A DNA stretch of 64,000 bases from Asterias rubens (lineage: Eukaryota > Echinodermata > Asteroidea > Forcipulatida > Asteriidae). The DNA lies in assembly GCF_902459465.1 (NCBI RefSeq), contig NC_047077.1, positions 4,867,112 through 4,931,111 on the forward strand, read 5' to 3'. Of the stretch, positions 32,401 to 41,700 are shown in pieces. A model generated the notes under the pieces. It had not been told where the DNA came from. It worked only from the letters and a program-made list of their open reading frames with translations, and searched no databases. The position numbers and the translations under genes were made by a program. Numbering within the stretch: the first letter of the stretch is position 1; every line of letters begins with the position of its first letter.

Positions 32401-34515
32401 CTTACATTAATTTGACATTCGGGCTAGAAAGCTCAGCTGGTAGAATGTTAGACTTGATTCATGTCCCATTCTCGTGTGAGAGATCCCTAAGCATATCACG
32501 CCAATTTACTTTGCCACAACCCGCAGCATACAGTACAGTGCGCGATCGCAGTCAAAATGTGGTCCCAAGCATGATGGCAAGCGGAACAGATTTGGGAATG
32601 TAGAGCATCACAAAACGGTTGTTTTCTGGAGATGGCACGGGATTTGGGACTTGAGTCAAGTCTAGTAGAATGTCAGCACATTAATCCGGAGGTCGTAGGT
32701 TCAAACTCTGCTCTGCTAATATTTCTTTGTTCGGCCTACAATTGAAATACGTTTTTCTTTTTGCTTTTCGGTGGTATTTCGGATTAAATTGTAAGTTATT
32801 CTGTATCACTTTTATAGAAATTTACTGATTGTGCCTGCCTCGATGTCACGGGCAATCAAACCGACTCGATGCTGCAGGCGACACCCGGTCAGTGCTCCGT
32901 GGACTGTGGCGCTGTTCTCCCGCTCTTCATTGTCGGTTACTTTATCACCATGTTCTTCAACTTCATGCCAAGTATACCAGGCACCAACACAGTATTAAGG
33001 TATTGTTTGTCTATGTTCAGATAATAAGGACTTCCTAGGATGTATTTTGTACTTCTGCCAATAGTGTCTCTACTACCTATTATCTCGTATCCATACCGCC
33101 ATGTACTGAACCATTGTAACTGTGTTGTCCTGTTTGTGTTTGTCCTTGTCTTTTCGTGTGTAACTAGTGTGTGTGTGCCAATATTGCAGTCTATTCTTTG
33201 GTGTTCTTTCTCACAATAAGTATAAATCGGGGGTCTCCACCCAACAAGCTTGCTTTTAGGAGACCTCCCCCACTCATTTTATTAAGTTGTTTCCTCCTTT
33301 TTCATGTTATAAAATTATGTCATTTTAAATAATTGAGTTGAAATAAATTTAACTGTGAACTATGAACTATACACTTAATAGGAATAACGTCCATTGTAGA
33401 CTTTCACCGTCAAACCTAATTTCCAAAACCAATATCAATGTACAAGGTTGACAATCACCGTTCAGATTCGAGAGCCAAATATGGGGCACATTTTTGTAAA
33501 GACGTTGCCCGATACTGTGACCCGGTTGACTTTCAACTGATTTATTGATGGTGACATTATGGGCCCTGTAGCGGTCCTATTTCCCGAGAGGTTAAGGGCG
33601 ATTTTGTTGTCATGATTGATGATTCGACGCTTGAAAAATTAAACAGGGGTACTAGAACTAGTGTTGGTTTTGTTTGGTGGAAGAATGACTAGACCGGACT
33701 TGGGACTCTACAATTGAGCAGAGTATAAAAGTCCAAGAGTAAATGGATAATTTTCCATTTAATGTAACAATAATATATGAAAATTTTGAATGGTTTGTTT
33801 GGTATTATTTTGAATTAGAGTTTCCCAATATATGCTATGGGAGTTCATTGGGGGTGCACCATAAAAGCACGCCACCCAGAGTTTGGCCCGTAAACTTTTC
33901 TGCTGTAAACTCGTCTATTTAATTTTAACAGTTAAGTATTGTGCCTCTCCATTCTCCTTTTCAATCTTCAGATGTGTTCCAGACACACAACGGTCCTTCG
34001 CCCTAGGAATTCAATGGCTTTTTGCACGTCTTTTAGGTGAGTTTTATAGAATATTTTAATACGATTGTTTCTTCACGTACAGCATCGTCAGATCGGCGGC
34101 TTTAAAGGATATGTGAACTTTTGGTTATGACTCTGAAAATACATTGTGTCTTGGTATTTCCACAGGGTCCGTTCCTGGGCCAATCCTCTTTGGCCGCGTC
34201 CTGGACAGCTCTTGCCTTCTCTGGCAAGAGAAGTGCGGAGTCCAGGGCGCCTGTTGGTTCTACGACGTTAGGACTCTGGCTTGGAAACTACTTCTCATCG
34301 CAGTTGGCTTTAAGGTTGTCAGTTTCATCTTCTTCACCTTATCACTCGTCTTCTACAAATCAGCTAACGATGATGGAGATAATAATGACGATAAGAAATC
34401 AGCATTTGAGCTGGAATTGACAGACGCCGTCGAGGGAAAGTCGCTGAATAGGTTAGTTTCGTCCAGCAGTACCGCCGCGATTGTGAATAACGTCGAGTAC
34501 GAAGATGGGAAGTAG
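23431..34515 (+). CDS. SLCO4A1-like: Organic anion transporter polypeptide, SLCO4-like, ten exons
   Basis: Exons: 23431-23673, 25001-25463, 27335-27434, 28515-28636, 28965-29225, 29808-30006, 30875-31025, 32818-32999, 33972-34036, 34166-34515. All are GT-AG and phase-consistent, totalling 2136 nt (711 residues plus TAG), a normal OATP length (about 700). The polar N-terminus leads to YGWFGWHPKWLQ and the first membrane segment. GGQGHKPRWLSWG follows in the second exon. The OATP signature WIGAWWIG lies in exon 4. Exons 7 and 8 form the extracellular Kazal-like loop, with ten cysteines between CNSGCTC and CSVDC. Family members are 12-helix plasma-membrane carriers for sodium-independent uptake of organic anions such as steroid and thyroid hormone conjugates, prostaglandins and bile acids. 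The substrate here is unknown. Assignment to the SLCO4 subgroup rests on recalled similarity around the first two helices and is less sure than the family call. The C-terminal tail is acidic and Ser-rich. Confidence 0.93.
23784..24038. mobile_element. Foldback MITE with ACACTCT ends in OATP intron 1
   Basis: The whole 255 bp is a long imperfect palindrome built from GACCCGG and GGGTC words. Ends are ACACTCTAAAAACTTCC and GGAGTTTGTAGAGTGT. Confidence 0.65.
24286..24855. mobile_element. TTAA-flanked MITE with TTAAAGTCACCT ends in OATP intron 1
   Basis: Terminal inverted repeats TTAAAGTCACCT (24286-24297) and AGGTGACTTTAA (24844-24855). Inner arms around AGGCAAAGTCTGCC and AAGTACATGTACG pair across the element. 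A run of 10 C lies at about 24731-24740. Confidence 0.7.
25489..25629. mobile_element. 141-bp inverted-repeat MITE next to the exon 2 donor
   Basis: GGGAGACTTTCTGGGACGAT and GCGTTGGAAAGTCTCC are inverted, and the inner arms GGCAGCAGACTTACCGGGTA and TACCCGGTATGTCTGCTGCC pair almost perfectly. It starts 26 bp after the end of OATP exon 2 (25463). Confidence 0.7.
26081..26445. mobile_element. TTAA-flanked MITE, family D
   Basis: Ends TTAAAGCCATTATACACTTT and its reverse complement. Inner motif CACGACACGGCGAAACG. A second full copy lies at 43835-44210. Its right TTAA is shared with the next element. Confidence 0.75.
26442..26822. mobile_element. TTAA-flanked MITE, family C
   Basis: Begins TTAAAGGAACAATACAGAAT and ends TTATGTAATGTTCCTTTAA. 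It carries the AACTCCAAACGCG-type segment (reverse orientation) found in the copy at 30293-30830. It abuts the family D element through a single shared TTAA at 26442-26445. Confidence 0.7.
27026..27078. repeat. Perfect 26-bp palindrome with 1-nt centre
   Basis: TGCGCATGACAAGTAGAATA continuing to TTCCC (27026-27051) is followed by one C and then its exact reverse complement (27053-27078). It lies in OATP intron 2. It may be the core of a very short MITE or a recent foldback; no function is implied. Confidence 0.7.
27603..27969. mobile_element. TTAA-type MITE, family A, in OATP intron 3
   Basis: Begins AAAGGCAGAAGACACTATTG and ends CTACCAATAGTGCATTTAA. Same orientation as the copy at 12247-12634, with a partly deleted right end. 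Confidence 0.7.
28270..28335 (+). mobile_element. Fragment of the tRNA-Leu/Ser-like SINE body
   Basis: AGAGAAGGGGTTCGCCC followed by GTTCCTGG is the reverse complement of the body segment at about 13800-13830 of the minus-strand SINE. Head and tail are missing. Confidence 0.4.
28670..28869. mobile_element. TTAA-flanked 200-bp MITE in OATP intron 4
   Basis: Ends TTAAAGCCCGGTTCATACTT and its exact reverse complement, continuing inward as repeated GCGAAT words and TTTGACGTCA. A more decayed relative lies at about 39690-39830. Confidence 0.8.
29333..29702. mobile_element. TTAA-type MITE, family A, degenerate, in OATP intron 5
   Basis: Contains GAAGACCAGTCTTCTCACTT, the internal GACCTCA palindrome and the end ATTACCAATAGTGTCC. 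Both terminal TTAA motifs are lost. Confidence 0.65.
30293..30830. mobile_element. TTAA-type MITE, family C, carrying a nested MITE
   Basis: Outer ends are TTAAAGGAACATTATAGAAT and AATTCTGTAACGTTCCTTTA. A second inverted-repeat element sits inside at 30369-30523, with ends ATAGACCTTATCGAAAATAC and TATTTGCGAAAAGGTCTAT. The nested family has another copy at about 34668-34832. Lies in OATP intron 6. Confidence 0.7.
31042..31437. mobile_element. TTAA-type MITE, family A, in OATP intron 7
   Basis: Starts within TTTTAAAGACACTGGACATT and ends ATTACCAATAGAGTCCATTG, with the internal TCTGAGGTCTCGAAATC palindrome. It begins about 17 bp after the exon 7 donor at 31026. Confidence 0.7.
31552..31942. mobile_element. 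TTAA-flanked foldback MITE, family K
   Basis: Ends TTAAAGGAACACGTTGCCTT and its exact reverse complement. The arms pair along nearly the whole element, meeting at CCCCCATAAATGGCCGAC. About 391 bp. A second copy lies at 36859-37248. Confidence 0.8.
31945..32013. repeat. Family E hairpin repeat next to MITE K
   Basis: GGCTCTGAAAAGAGCC at 31954-31969 is a perfect six-pair hairpin with a GAAA loop; on the minus strand it is GGCTCTTTTCAGAGCC, the histone 3'-end stem-loop consensus. It is followed by TCGACGTTTAGAACAGTATA and CTCGTCTTCAGG. Confidence 0.55.
32420..32740 (+). mobile_element. tRNA-Asn-like SINE interrupted by a DNA element
   Basis: The left part GGGCTAGAAAGCTCAGCTGG (32421-32440) and right part CACATTAATCCGGAGGTCGT form a tRNA-like sequence when joined. 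The interruption is 32449-32664, with ends TAGACTTGATTCATGTCCC and GGGACTTGAGTCAAGTCTA (two mismatches in 19). The 9-bp word GTAGAATGT is on both sides (32440-32448 and 32665-32673), which fits a target-site duplication. Lies in OATP intron 8, upstream of exon 8. Confidence 0.7.
33090..33372 (+). repeat. Possible 3' tail of a non-LTR retrotransposon
   Basis: The stretch contains GGGGGTCTCCACCCAACAAG with a partial inverted match GGAGACCTCCCCC, then an AT-rich part with AATAAA and a terminal repeat GTGAACTATGAACTA. This layout resembles LINE 3' ends, but no coding part is present. Low certainty. Confidence 0.3.
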
Positions 34516-35220
34516 AGAGAGGTTTTCAGTTTGACCAAGGTGGGACTGTTAATATTAAGATGCTTCCAATAGTTCACCTCCAAAGGAATGTGTAAAAGTG
34601 TAGCAGTGTCAACATGAAGAGCGACCTCTCACATGAACATTTGAAGCCAACATTTCCGTTGCGTGACATAGACCTCATCGCAAATACTCGGTACGTGCGC
34701 GTTAGGCGTGGAAATGAGGTGCAAGCTGGTCTAGCTAGCGATCAAGTTTGGTCGCTAGCTAGACCAGCATGCACCTTATTCAACAGTTTTAGCGCTTGCG
34801 CAATGGGTTTTGCGGAAAGGCCTATGGTATTCCAGCTTTTCCTAGTATACTGTGTCTGTACGGTATTTGGTCAATCTCAGGAATTCTGAAGAGGATTTTC
34901 TAGGAGGGTCACTCTGAACTTCTGAACAAGAGATGGGATTGCCTCGGGGGATAGGGACATTAATTGAACGGGGGCTTCCTATACCAAACACAAACACAAC
35001 GGAAATTTATTAATACAAAGCAATCCGTACACTTTTTTTTTATAGATTCCATGTGATCTGAATTAACATTGGCAATTATGTATTTTTTTAAACTAAAACA
35101 AGACTTTGTGAATAATGTCTTACACACAATTTTATGCATTTTTCTTTCTGGTATGTGACATTAAATAGGGTGATGGTTTTTATAGAAAGTTGAAAATGGA
35201 TTTGTTGAGGTTTGGACCCC
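34516..35220. other. 3' flank of the OATP gene with a MITE
   Basis: Presumed 3' UTR begins after the TAG at 34513-34515. A MITE lies at about 34668-34832, with ends ATAGACCTCATCGCAAATAC and TTTTGCGGAAAGGCCTAT and a near-perfect central palindrome around GCTGGTCTAGCTAGCGA. The rest is unassigned. Confidence 0.55.
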
Positions 35221-35980
35221 GTGCACTGAGGAAGGCACTAAATACTAAACTCCACAGCGGTTCGGCCCGTCGGAGAATACCCGAGCGAGAATGACCTTAT
35301 GACCTAATTTTGCATATGCTTGCATCTTTTAGACAAGAAAATATTACCAACCAGGTCCTAGTGGTTAGTCCACTCTTATGTAACAACTCCCCAAACCTGC
35401 TGCTACAAATGTACTTTAATATAGAGGTCTGAAGCAGTACTGATCTTTTAGACATGAAAATATTAACAACCAGGTCCTAGTGGTTAGTCCACTCTTATGT
35501 AACAACTCCCCAAACCTGCTGCTACAAATGTACTTGAATAAAGAGGTCTGAAGCAGTGCTTGCATCTTTTAAACATGAAAATATAAACAACCAGGTCCCA
35601 GTGGTTAGTCCACTCTTATGTAACAACTCCCCAAACCTGCTGCTACAAATGTACTTGAATAAAGAGGTCTGAAGCAGTGCTTGCATCTTTTAAACATGAA
35701 AATATAAACAACCAGGTCCCAGTGGTTAGTCCACTCTTATGTAACAACTCCCCAAACCTGCTGCTACAAATGTACTTGAATAAAGAGGTCTGAAGCAGCG
35801 CTTGCATCTTTTAGACATGAAATCATTAGCAACCAGGTCCTAGTGGTTAGTCCACTCTTATGTAACAACTCCCCAAACCTGCTGCGTGGGGGATCGTCGC
35901 GAACCGTGCCGGAATGTTCCGAGAGCACACGAAAAGTTCCGAACCGCTGTAGAGGTTAGTTTTTAGTGCCTTCCGTGCAC
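35221..35980. mobile_element. Inverted-repeat element enclosing a five-copy ~120-bp satellite
   Basis: The left end GTGCACTGAGGAAGGCACTA (35221) and right end TAGTGCCTTCCGTGCAC (to 35980) form inverted repeats of about 40 bp that also include CAGCGGTTCGG on the left and CCGAACCGCTG on the right. Between them (35321-35885) a unit with AACCAGGTCCTAGTGGTTAG and ATGTAACAACTCCCCAAACC is repeated five times with spacings of 119-121 bp. Copies 3 and 4 are almost identical. Looks like a non-autonomous DNA element carrying a tandem array. Confidence 0.75.
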
Positions 35981-36858
35981 TGACGTCACACGCAGTAATT
36001 GTCCACATTCAAACAACTAGCTATAAGCATACAGAAACATTATGCTCACCTGAATAAATTTACCTGCCGAAGTACCATGTCACATTATACGTACCACTGT
36101 GACTGGTATCCTGGCAATTGTTTGCTTCTGCAGAAAGTTGTTGTTAGTCAAATATTCTTCAGCAGCTTGGTAAAAGTGGTCTGCCATTGTTTTAAGACTC
36201 AAAAATGCTTCTGAAGATCTGAAGATGTGCCCCTAAACTGCGCGTGCATCGCCTATCATGTGCACGACGCAGTGCACTGGCGGTAGCCTGAACAAATCCC
36301 AAAATTGCGGTTGCAAGATATCATGTGATGACGACGTCAACTGACTTGGGTCAATAGCCATATACAAATATTATCTCAAAGTATTATTTTTAATTGTACC
36401 GTAAAATTTTGTGTACGATCATTAATTTGTAAATAAAAAATTTTATGATTAATTTTAAAGTTTTGAGTGAACACAAGACTTTTGTTGCAACATACCAACC
36501 TATATTACCTTGAACGGTTTCAAGTCTCTGATTGGTCAAAACCCGGGGAGTGTTAACGGTGGTATAAAGACCGGCTTTGGAAAAAAGCGAATAAGTGGCC
36601 ACTAAATCAGCATACATTGTGTCAACTTTGCAAGTTGCACTGTCGCACGCTTATTTATATCCCTGTTAGTTTCACTGCAACTTCGCTCACTACGCGTACG
36701 CGCGCTGAAAATGTATCAATTTTGAGTGCGCGCGTGTAACATGTGCGCGCGTATAAACTGACGCCGAGCTCATGCGCGCGTTTTAATGCACAAGGAACAG
36801 CTATCGTCCACAATCATTTGCCTCCCATGACCCAAGTGAAGGCGCTGAACAGATCATA
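35981..36858. other. Gene-free stretch
   Basis: A fragment of family F (about 36040-36140, with CTGCCGAAGTACCATGTCAC) is the only repeat recognised. CpG-rich words (GCGCGCG) occur around 36690-36785. No gene is seen. Confidence 0.3.
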
Positions 36859-37248
36859 TTAAAGGGACACATTGCCTTGGATCGGTCGAGTTGGTCTTTG
36901 AAAAGCGTTTGTAACCGTTTTTAAAAAAATGCATATGGGTAGAAAGATGTTGTAAAAGTAGAATACAATGATCCACACAAACATGCCTCGAAATTGCATG
37001 GTTTTCCTTTTACCTCGACGACTAACACGACGGCCATTTATGGGGGTCAAAAGTTTGACTCCCATAAATGGCTGACCGTGTTAGTTCGCACAGTAGAAGA
37101 AAAACCACGCAATTTCGAGGCAAACTTGTGTGGATCATTATATTCTACTTTTAAAACATCTTTCCAACCATATGCAGTATATAAAAAACGGTTACAGACG
37201 CTTTTGTTTTGACCAACTCGTCCGTTCCAAGGCAACGTGTTCCTTTAA
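36859..37248. mobile_element. TTAA-flanked foldback MITE, family K, second copy
   Basis: Begins TTAAAGGGACACATTGCCTT and ends AAGGCAACGTGTTCCTTTAA. The arms pair along the whole element with the centre near 37045. Inverted relative to the copy at 31552-31942. Confidence 0.8.
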
Positions 37249-37427
37249 AAGAGTCACTGGTCTCAAAAGATCAGTAATGTGATTAACGCACGAAAGAGAT
37301 GGGAACCATAAAAAGCTCAAATAATATGGCCCCTGAACACGTCTACTGGAAGTACCGCCTGGAGAAAAGTCACAAAATTTGGACAATTTTAGCCGTTTAA
37401 TTCGCTAAAAAAGGTATTTATTAATGG

Positions 37428-37586
37428 GAATAACAGTGTTCGTACCCGGTCTTCACTGCGTGGTAATGACCGGGTTGGTGGCTGGCGCTGTTAACGGACC
37501 TCCGGCTCGGTCCGTTAACAGCGCCAGCCACCAACCCGGTCATTACCACGCAGTGAAGACCGGGTACTCGCACTGTTATTCCCTAA
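37428..37586. mobile_element. Near-perfect long palindrome (MITE-like)
   Basis: The arms 37443-37500 and 37513-37570 appear to be exact reverse complements (58 bp), with the loop TCCGGCTCGG between them. Outer parts GGGAATAACAGTG and CACTGTTATTCCC also pair. An element with the same general plan lies at 41577-41732. Confidence 0.75.
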
Positions 37587-38775
37587 TTAACACATGGAGA
37601 TCACACGAACACATGGATCCCCAAAACGATCCAGATTTGTTTTTATCATAGGCTTCCCCATCGGTCTCAGTCACAGACTTATGTCTGTGGTCCCAGTCAA
37701 CCTCCAAAACTTTCGATGTAGCGCCCTCTACCGGTGACAGGATCGCAAATCAAGGACTAAAAACACTGCGGATCTCTGTACAAATCAGAGCTTCCCTCAA
37801 TGAAGGCCGAAGTGTGAACAGGGGTCGATTACACAAAGAGCTACAGATTGATCTTACTTGCAAGTCAATCGTGGTTGCTAAAAGTAAAGTGTGATGTCAC
37901 AATGCAAATCACTATGATAATACTGACAATTTGTCTTGCGATGTGTATTATAATTGCTTTGTAAAATCGAGGTTATTTATTTGACAAAAAACACACGTTC
38001 CAGAAACTGTCAACCTACATCACAAGTATGTCATCTTTCACTCACTTCTCTTCTACCATGGAGGCGGGCCTTCTTATAAAAGTGTTGTTTATTCTGCATT
38101 GAATTTCTAAACGTTTAATAATAGTCTCGTTATAACAGAGTTGACGGTTTGGGAAGGGGACAGCAAGAAAATCGTAAGAACAAACATAAGTATTCATAAA
38201 AAATAAAAAAAGTTAAACAAAATGCACAGTCAATTAATTATTCCTCCATGATTCAATCAGGTAAGACAGCGAAGGGGAGAGTAGTACTAACAGTATGAAG
38301 TGTGTAGCTTGGCTATACCAATAACAGAAAAGAGCATTGCTGCAGCAAAGGAGGCCATTGCCCATATGAAGTTTTTATACATTATAAAAATGTTCCCGTC
38401 CTTGGATATCGGTATTGGGTTCGTCAGACAAAAAATGCTCTTTGGGCTCTGGTCTGTAATCAATCAATGCGACTTTAGTCACCCAACCATACATTTACAG
38501 TGAATAGTTACATAATAATCGATTGCGAGGTAAGGTTTTGAGAAAGATGTGGCGACAATTGGGTGAAAGAAGAAGTGTGGCATTGTGATTTTCAATGGGA
38601 TTTAGGTCCGCGAATTGACTGTTCGTCCTTGATCGGTTGGTCTGGGGGACGTCGAATGGCGACTGCATGCACCCGATTGTTAGACGGTGTTAGGGACTGG
38701 ACGTACAGGGGGTCTACAGGCTGTCGGCCCAAGTTTGACACTCCCGGAAAAGCCACGAATCTGGTAATTTTCGAG
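37587..38775. other. Upstream region of the modular HYR/EGF/SEA gene
   Basis: No repeat family is confidently recognised; a degenerate family G-like end (GGGGTCGATTACACAAAGAG) lies at about 37822. Promoter and 5' UTR of the gene starting at 38776 are presumably here. No core element is evident. In-frame ATG codons also occur upstream at 38563 and 38656, but the sequence they would add is not signal-like. Confidence 0.3.
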
Positions 38776-41700
38776 ATGGAACATCCCACTGTCATCATTG
38801 GCACACTCCTGCTAGTTTTGATGTCAAGCACATGTCACGTTAATGCTCAGAGTATGTTTTGAAAACAATTATTATCTACGTTTTTTAATTTAATTTTCTT
38901 TGACACACCTGATGATAATCGGTTAACCCTATAAGGCTTCTTGTTGGTTAAGTTGGTTAAAGTTATCTCCCGTATACTTTGACCTAATTTTAGTGCGGAT
39001 AAATTGGTGGCGTCCAGCGGAATACTTGCACGTGTATTACATGATGTATTATAACAAGTTAATTATGTTATAGAAGAGTTTGCGGTAACCCCATGTAATA
39101 ACAATCTCTAAATGAGTTGGGGTGGTTCTGAAAAGAACCGTTCCGGTTACTCTTCTATATCTTATTTCCACCATGCAAAGTTTCAAATCCTACTTAAGTT
39201 AATTATGTTCACGTGTATGTTTTGTAAAAAACATTAGGAATGCAATGTGGATAGACTTTTTTTTTTATATACAAAAATCCTGGTAAGCTTGATCATATTA
39301 TGTTAATGGCTATCCGGAATTCTTAAAAATACCTCGTTAACGTGTTGAAGGGTTTGATGTGGGTTTCTTTAAAATGAATTTTATTACTTTATTTAACGAT
39401 ACTTCAAACTAAAGCTTTATCGGTAACTTAAACACCTGTAGTATTCTTGAATTAAGAATGGTGATCGCGCCTTTAGCTCATTTTGTGTAGTGGCCTAATG
39501 GCAGGTGAGACAAATATTATTTGGCCGCGTTTTGATTCAAGTTACTTTGTCTCTGTTTCACCGGTTGTTTTTTGAAATCACCGTGTGCATCCGGATCAAT
39601 CGTAGCTGGCTGCAGTCCAATGATCTTCCTCACAAACAAAACTAGCATCATAAGAAAATTAATTTACGCAGTCTGATGTGAGGGGAAATCAGATATTGAC
39701 GTCACAAAGTATTCGCAATGAATAATTCGTGTCACTTGACTGTGGGCAACTCTTGTGAAACAGTCGCTGCGAAAACGGCCATAATGACGTCAAAATTAAT
39801 TTGCTTCACATTCGCCTTCGCAGGGAATCGGGCACTACTCTAGAAACGGAAGCTGATTTGAGTTTTAGAGAAGAGTTTAAAGTATAAACATAAGCAAAAG
39901 GTGGATAACTTAAATTTGTGTGACACCCCCACTCTCCGAAAAAAGAACCCAAAACGAAACCCAAAAAGTAAACAAATTCTAAAACCAAAAAGTAGACCTA
40001 CAATTAGTTCAGAAATTTACAACAGTGAAAACAGCCTAGATAGCAACCCGAACATGGGCCCTTTGACAGGAACACCATTTGCTGTTCCTGTTAGTGTCCA
40101 TCTTCACAGACACACAAGGAATTAGCAAGTTATCGGCCACAGTACAAATTAGACCGCATGAGTGCCGTGATTCTTCTTAGATTCAGGAATTATTCATGCG
40201 GACAAAACTTTGGTTAGTGTAGGGAAAAAGTTACGCCATTATGCATGGCTTAAAGATATCATTAAAAAAAAACTAGAAACTAATTATGTAAACAAATAAA
40301 CGAACAAGTTAAAACTACAATTACAGATTATAAGAAAACGAAGTAGGCTCATGGAGGTCTATTTCTACCTCCATGGTAGGCTAGCTATACATATAAAATT
40401 CAAGTAAACTGAAGAACACGTTATACAAAACAGACTTGGCACACAATCAAGCAAACCCCCCCCCCAAAAAAAAAATAAAATAAAAAATAAATAAAAATAA
40501 AACATCAACAACAACAACAACACCCATACAAAAAACACACAACCAAATCAACAAACAAGCAACACCACAACAAACACACAACCAAATCAACAAACAAACA
40601 AAATTGTCGCATCCTCAAAAACGTTCCTGATTTTTTATTTTTTTTGCAGTCATACACATGTATTAAACTATTGTCCACTTAGGGACTCCGTACAGACTTC
40701 TCAAGACCGCGAACTACAAGTTACATAATCAACTTGTTGTTTCATGAACTACAAGATAGAAGGAGAATAATATTATAGTGTTTTCGAAGATGGCAGCCCC
40801 ACGTGCGCTATGTGTTGACAGCACCATGGTACCAGCTGACCGCTGTCAAAGGGCAGAGTGTCTACGTGAACTTACTTGAACTTACTTGAATCCACCGACG
40901 CCATCACACAACTGGGGAGGAGACGGTGGTTCTGGTTACTGGGGCAGACAGCTTAGTAGATAAGCTAAGTTATGTAGAGCCCCCCGACGTTCTTTAGGAA
41001 TTTATCCACATGTCCCCTGAAAATGTTCACACTTGAAGCTTCAATTGCTTTTCGAGGGAGAATGTTCCAGTAGTTGACCACTCTCTGGGTAAACCAGAAC
41101 TTCCTGAGGTTGAGGTTGGATCTTGATTTGTACAGTTTAACGTATGTTCATTTCCAGTGCATGAGAGTCCGTTCCAGGTGAAAATTTAAGACAATTTTAA
41201 AAGTTTTGTTGTCAGTATGACAGATAGGCATTCCATTAGCCCTGGTAGGACGTCAGTCAGTGCCACCTGGCTGGGCTAGGTATTCCATGGAAAATATTTA
41301 GCACGTCGCCACCACCAACTTATCCGCCCTAATTATTAATTCCAATTCCACTGATTTTTTTTTTTCGTGGCGAGGTCGTACAATTTTTCCCAATATTTAA
41401 GTAGATGAAGGATTTATCTTTTCATCCGTGATGTTTTTTTGTCCTATGCTATTATAATTTATTGGGACTCGTTTATGTGGTGAAATATTTCTGGAAAAAA
41501 CTGCTTGATCAATTCAGAACCACTTAATTATTTAGCGATGTGGTCAACTTCTGAGCGCGGCCATCTTGATCATTAAGGGAAGAAAAGGGTAGCGACGAGT
41601 TCTTCAATTTACGTTTAAAGCCGGCAGGGTCGGCGGCCGTGTTCGGCGAGTGCCTTTATCGCACGGCAACGACCCTGCAAGGTTTTAAATGGACATTGAA

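Noticed and set aside
38563..38775. N-terminal extension of the modular gene from the in-frame ATG at 38563
   Set aside because: The extension would place the signal peptide internally; the ATG at 38776 directly begins a typical signal sequence.
40455..40610. Possible coding or satellite region rich in CAACAA
   Set aside because: Low-complexity A/C-rich sequence without a regular unit or reading frame.
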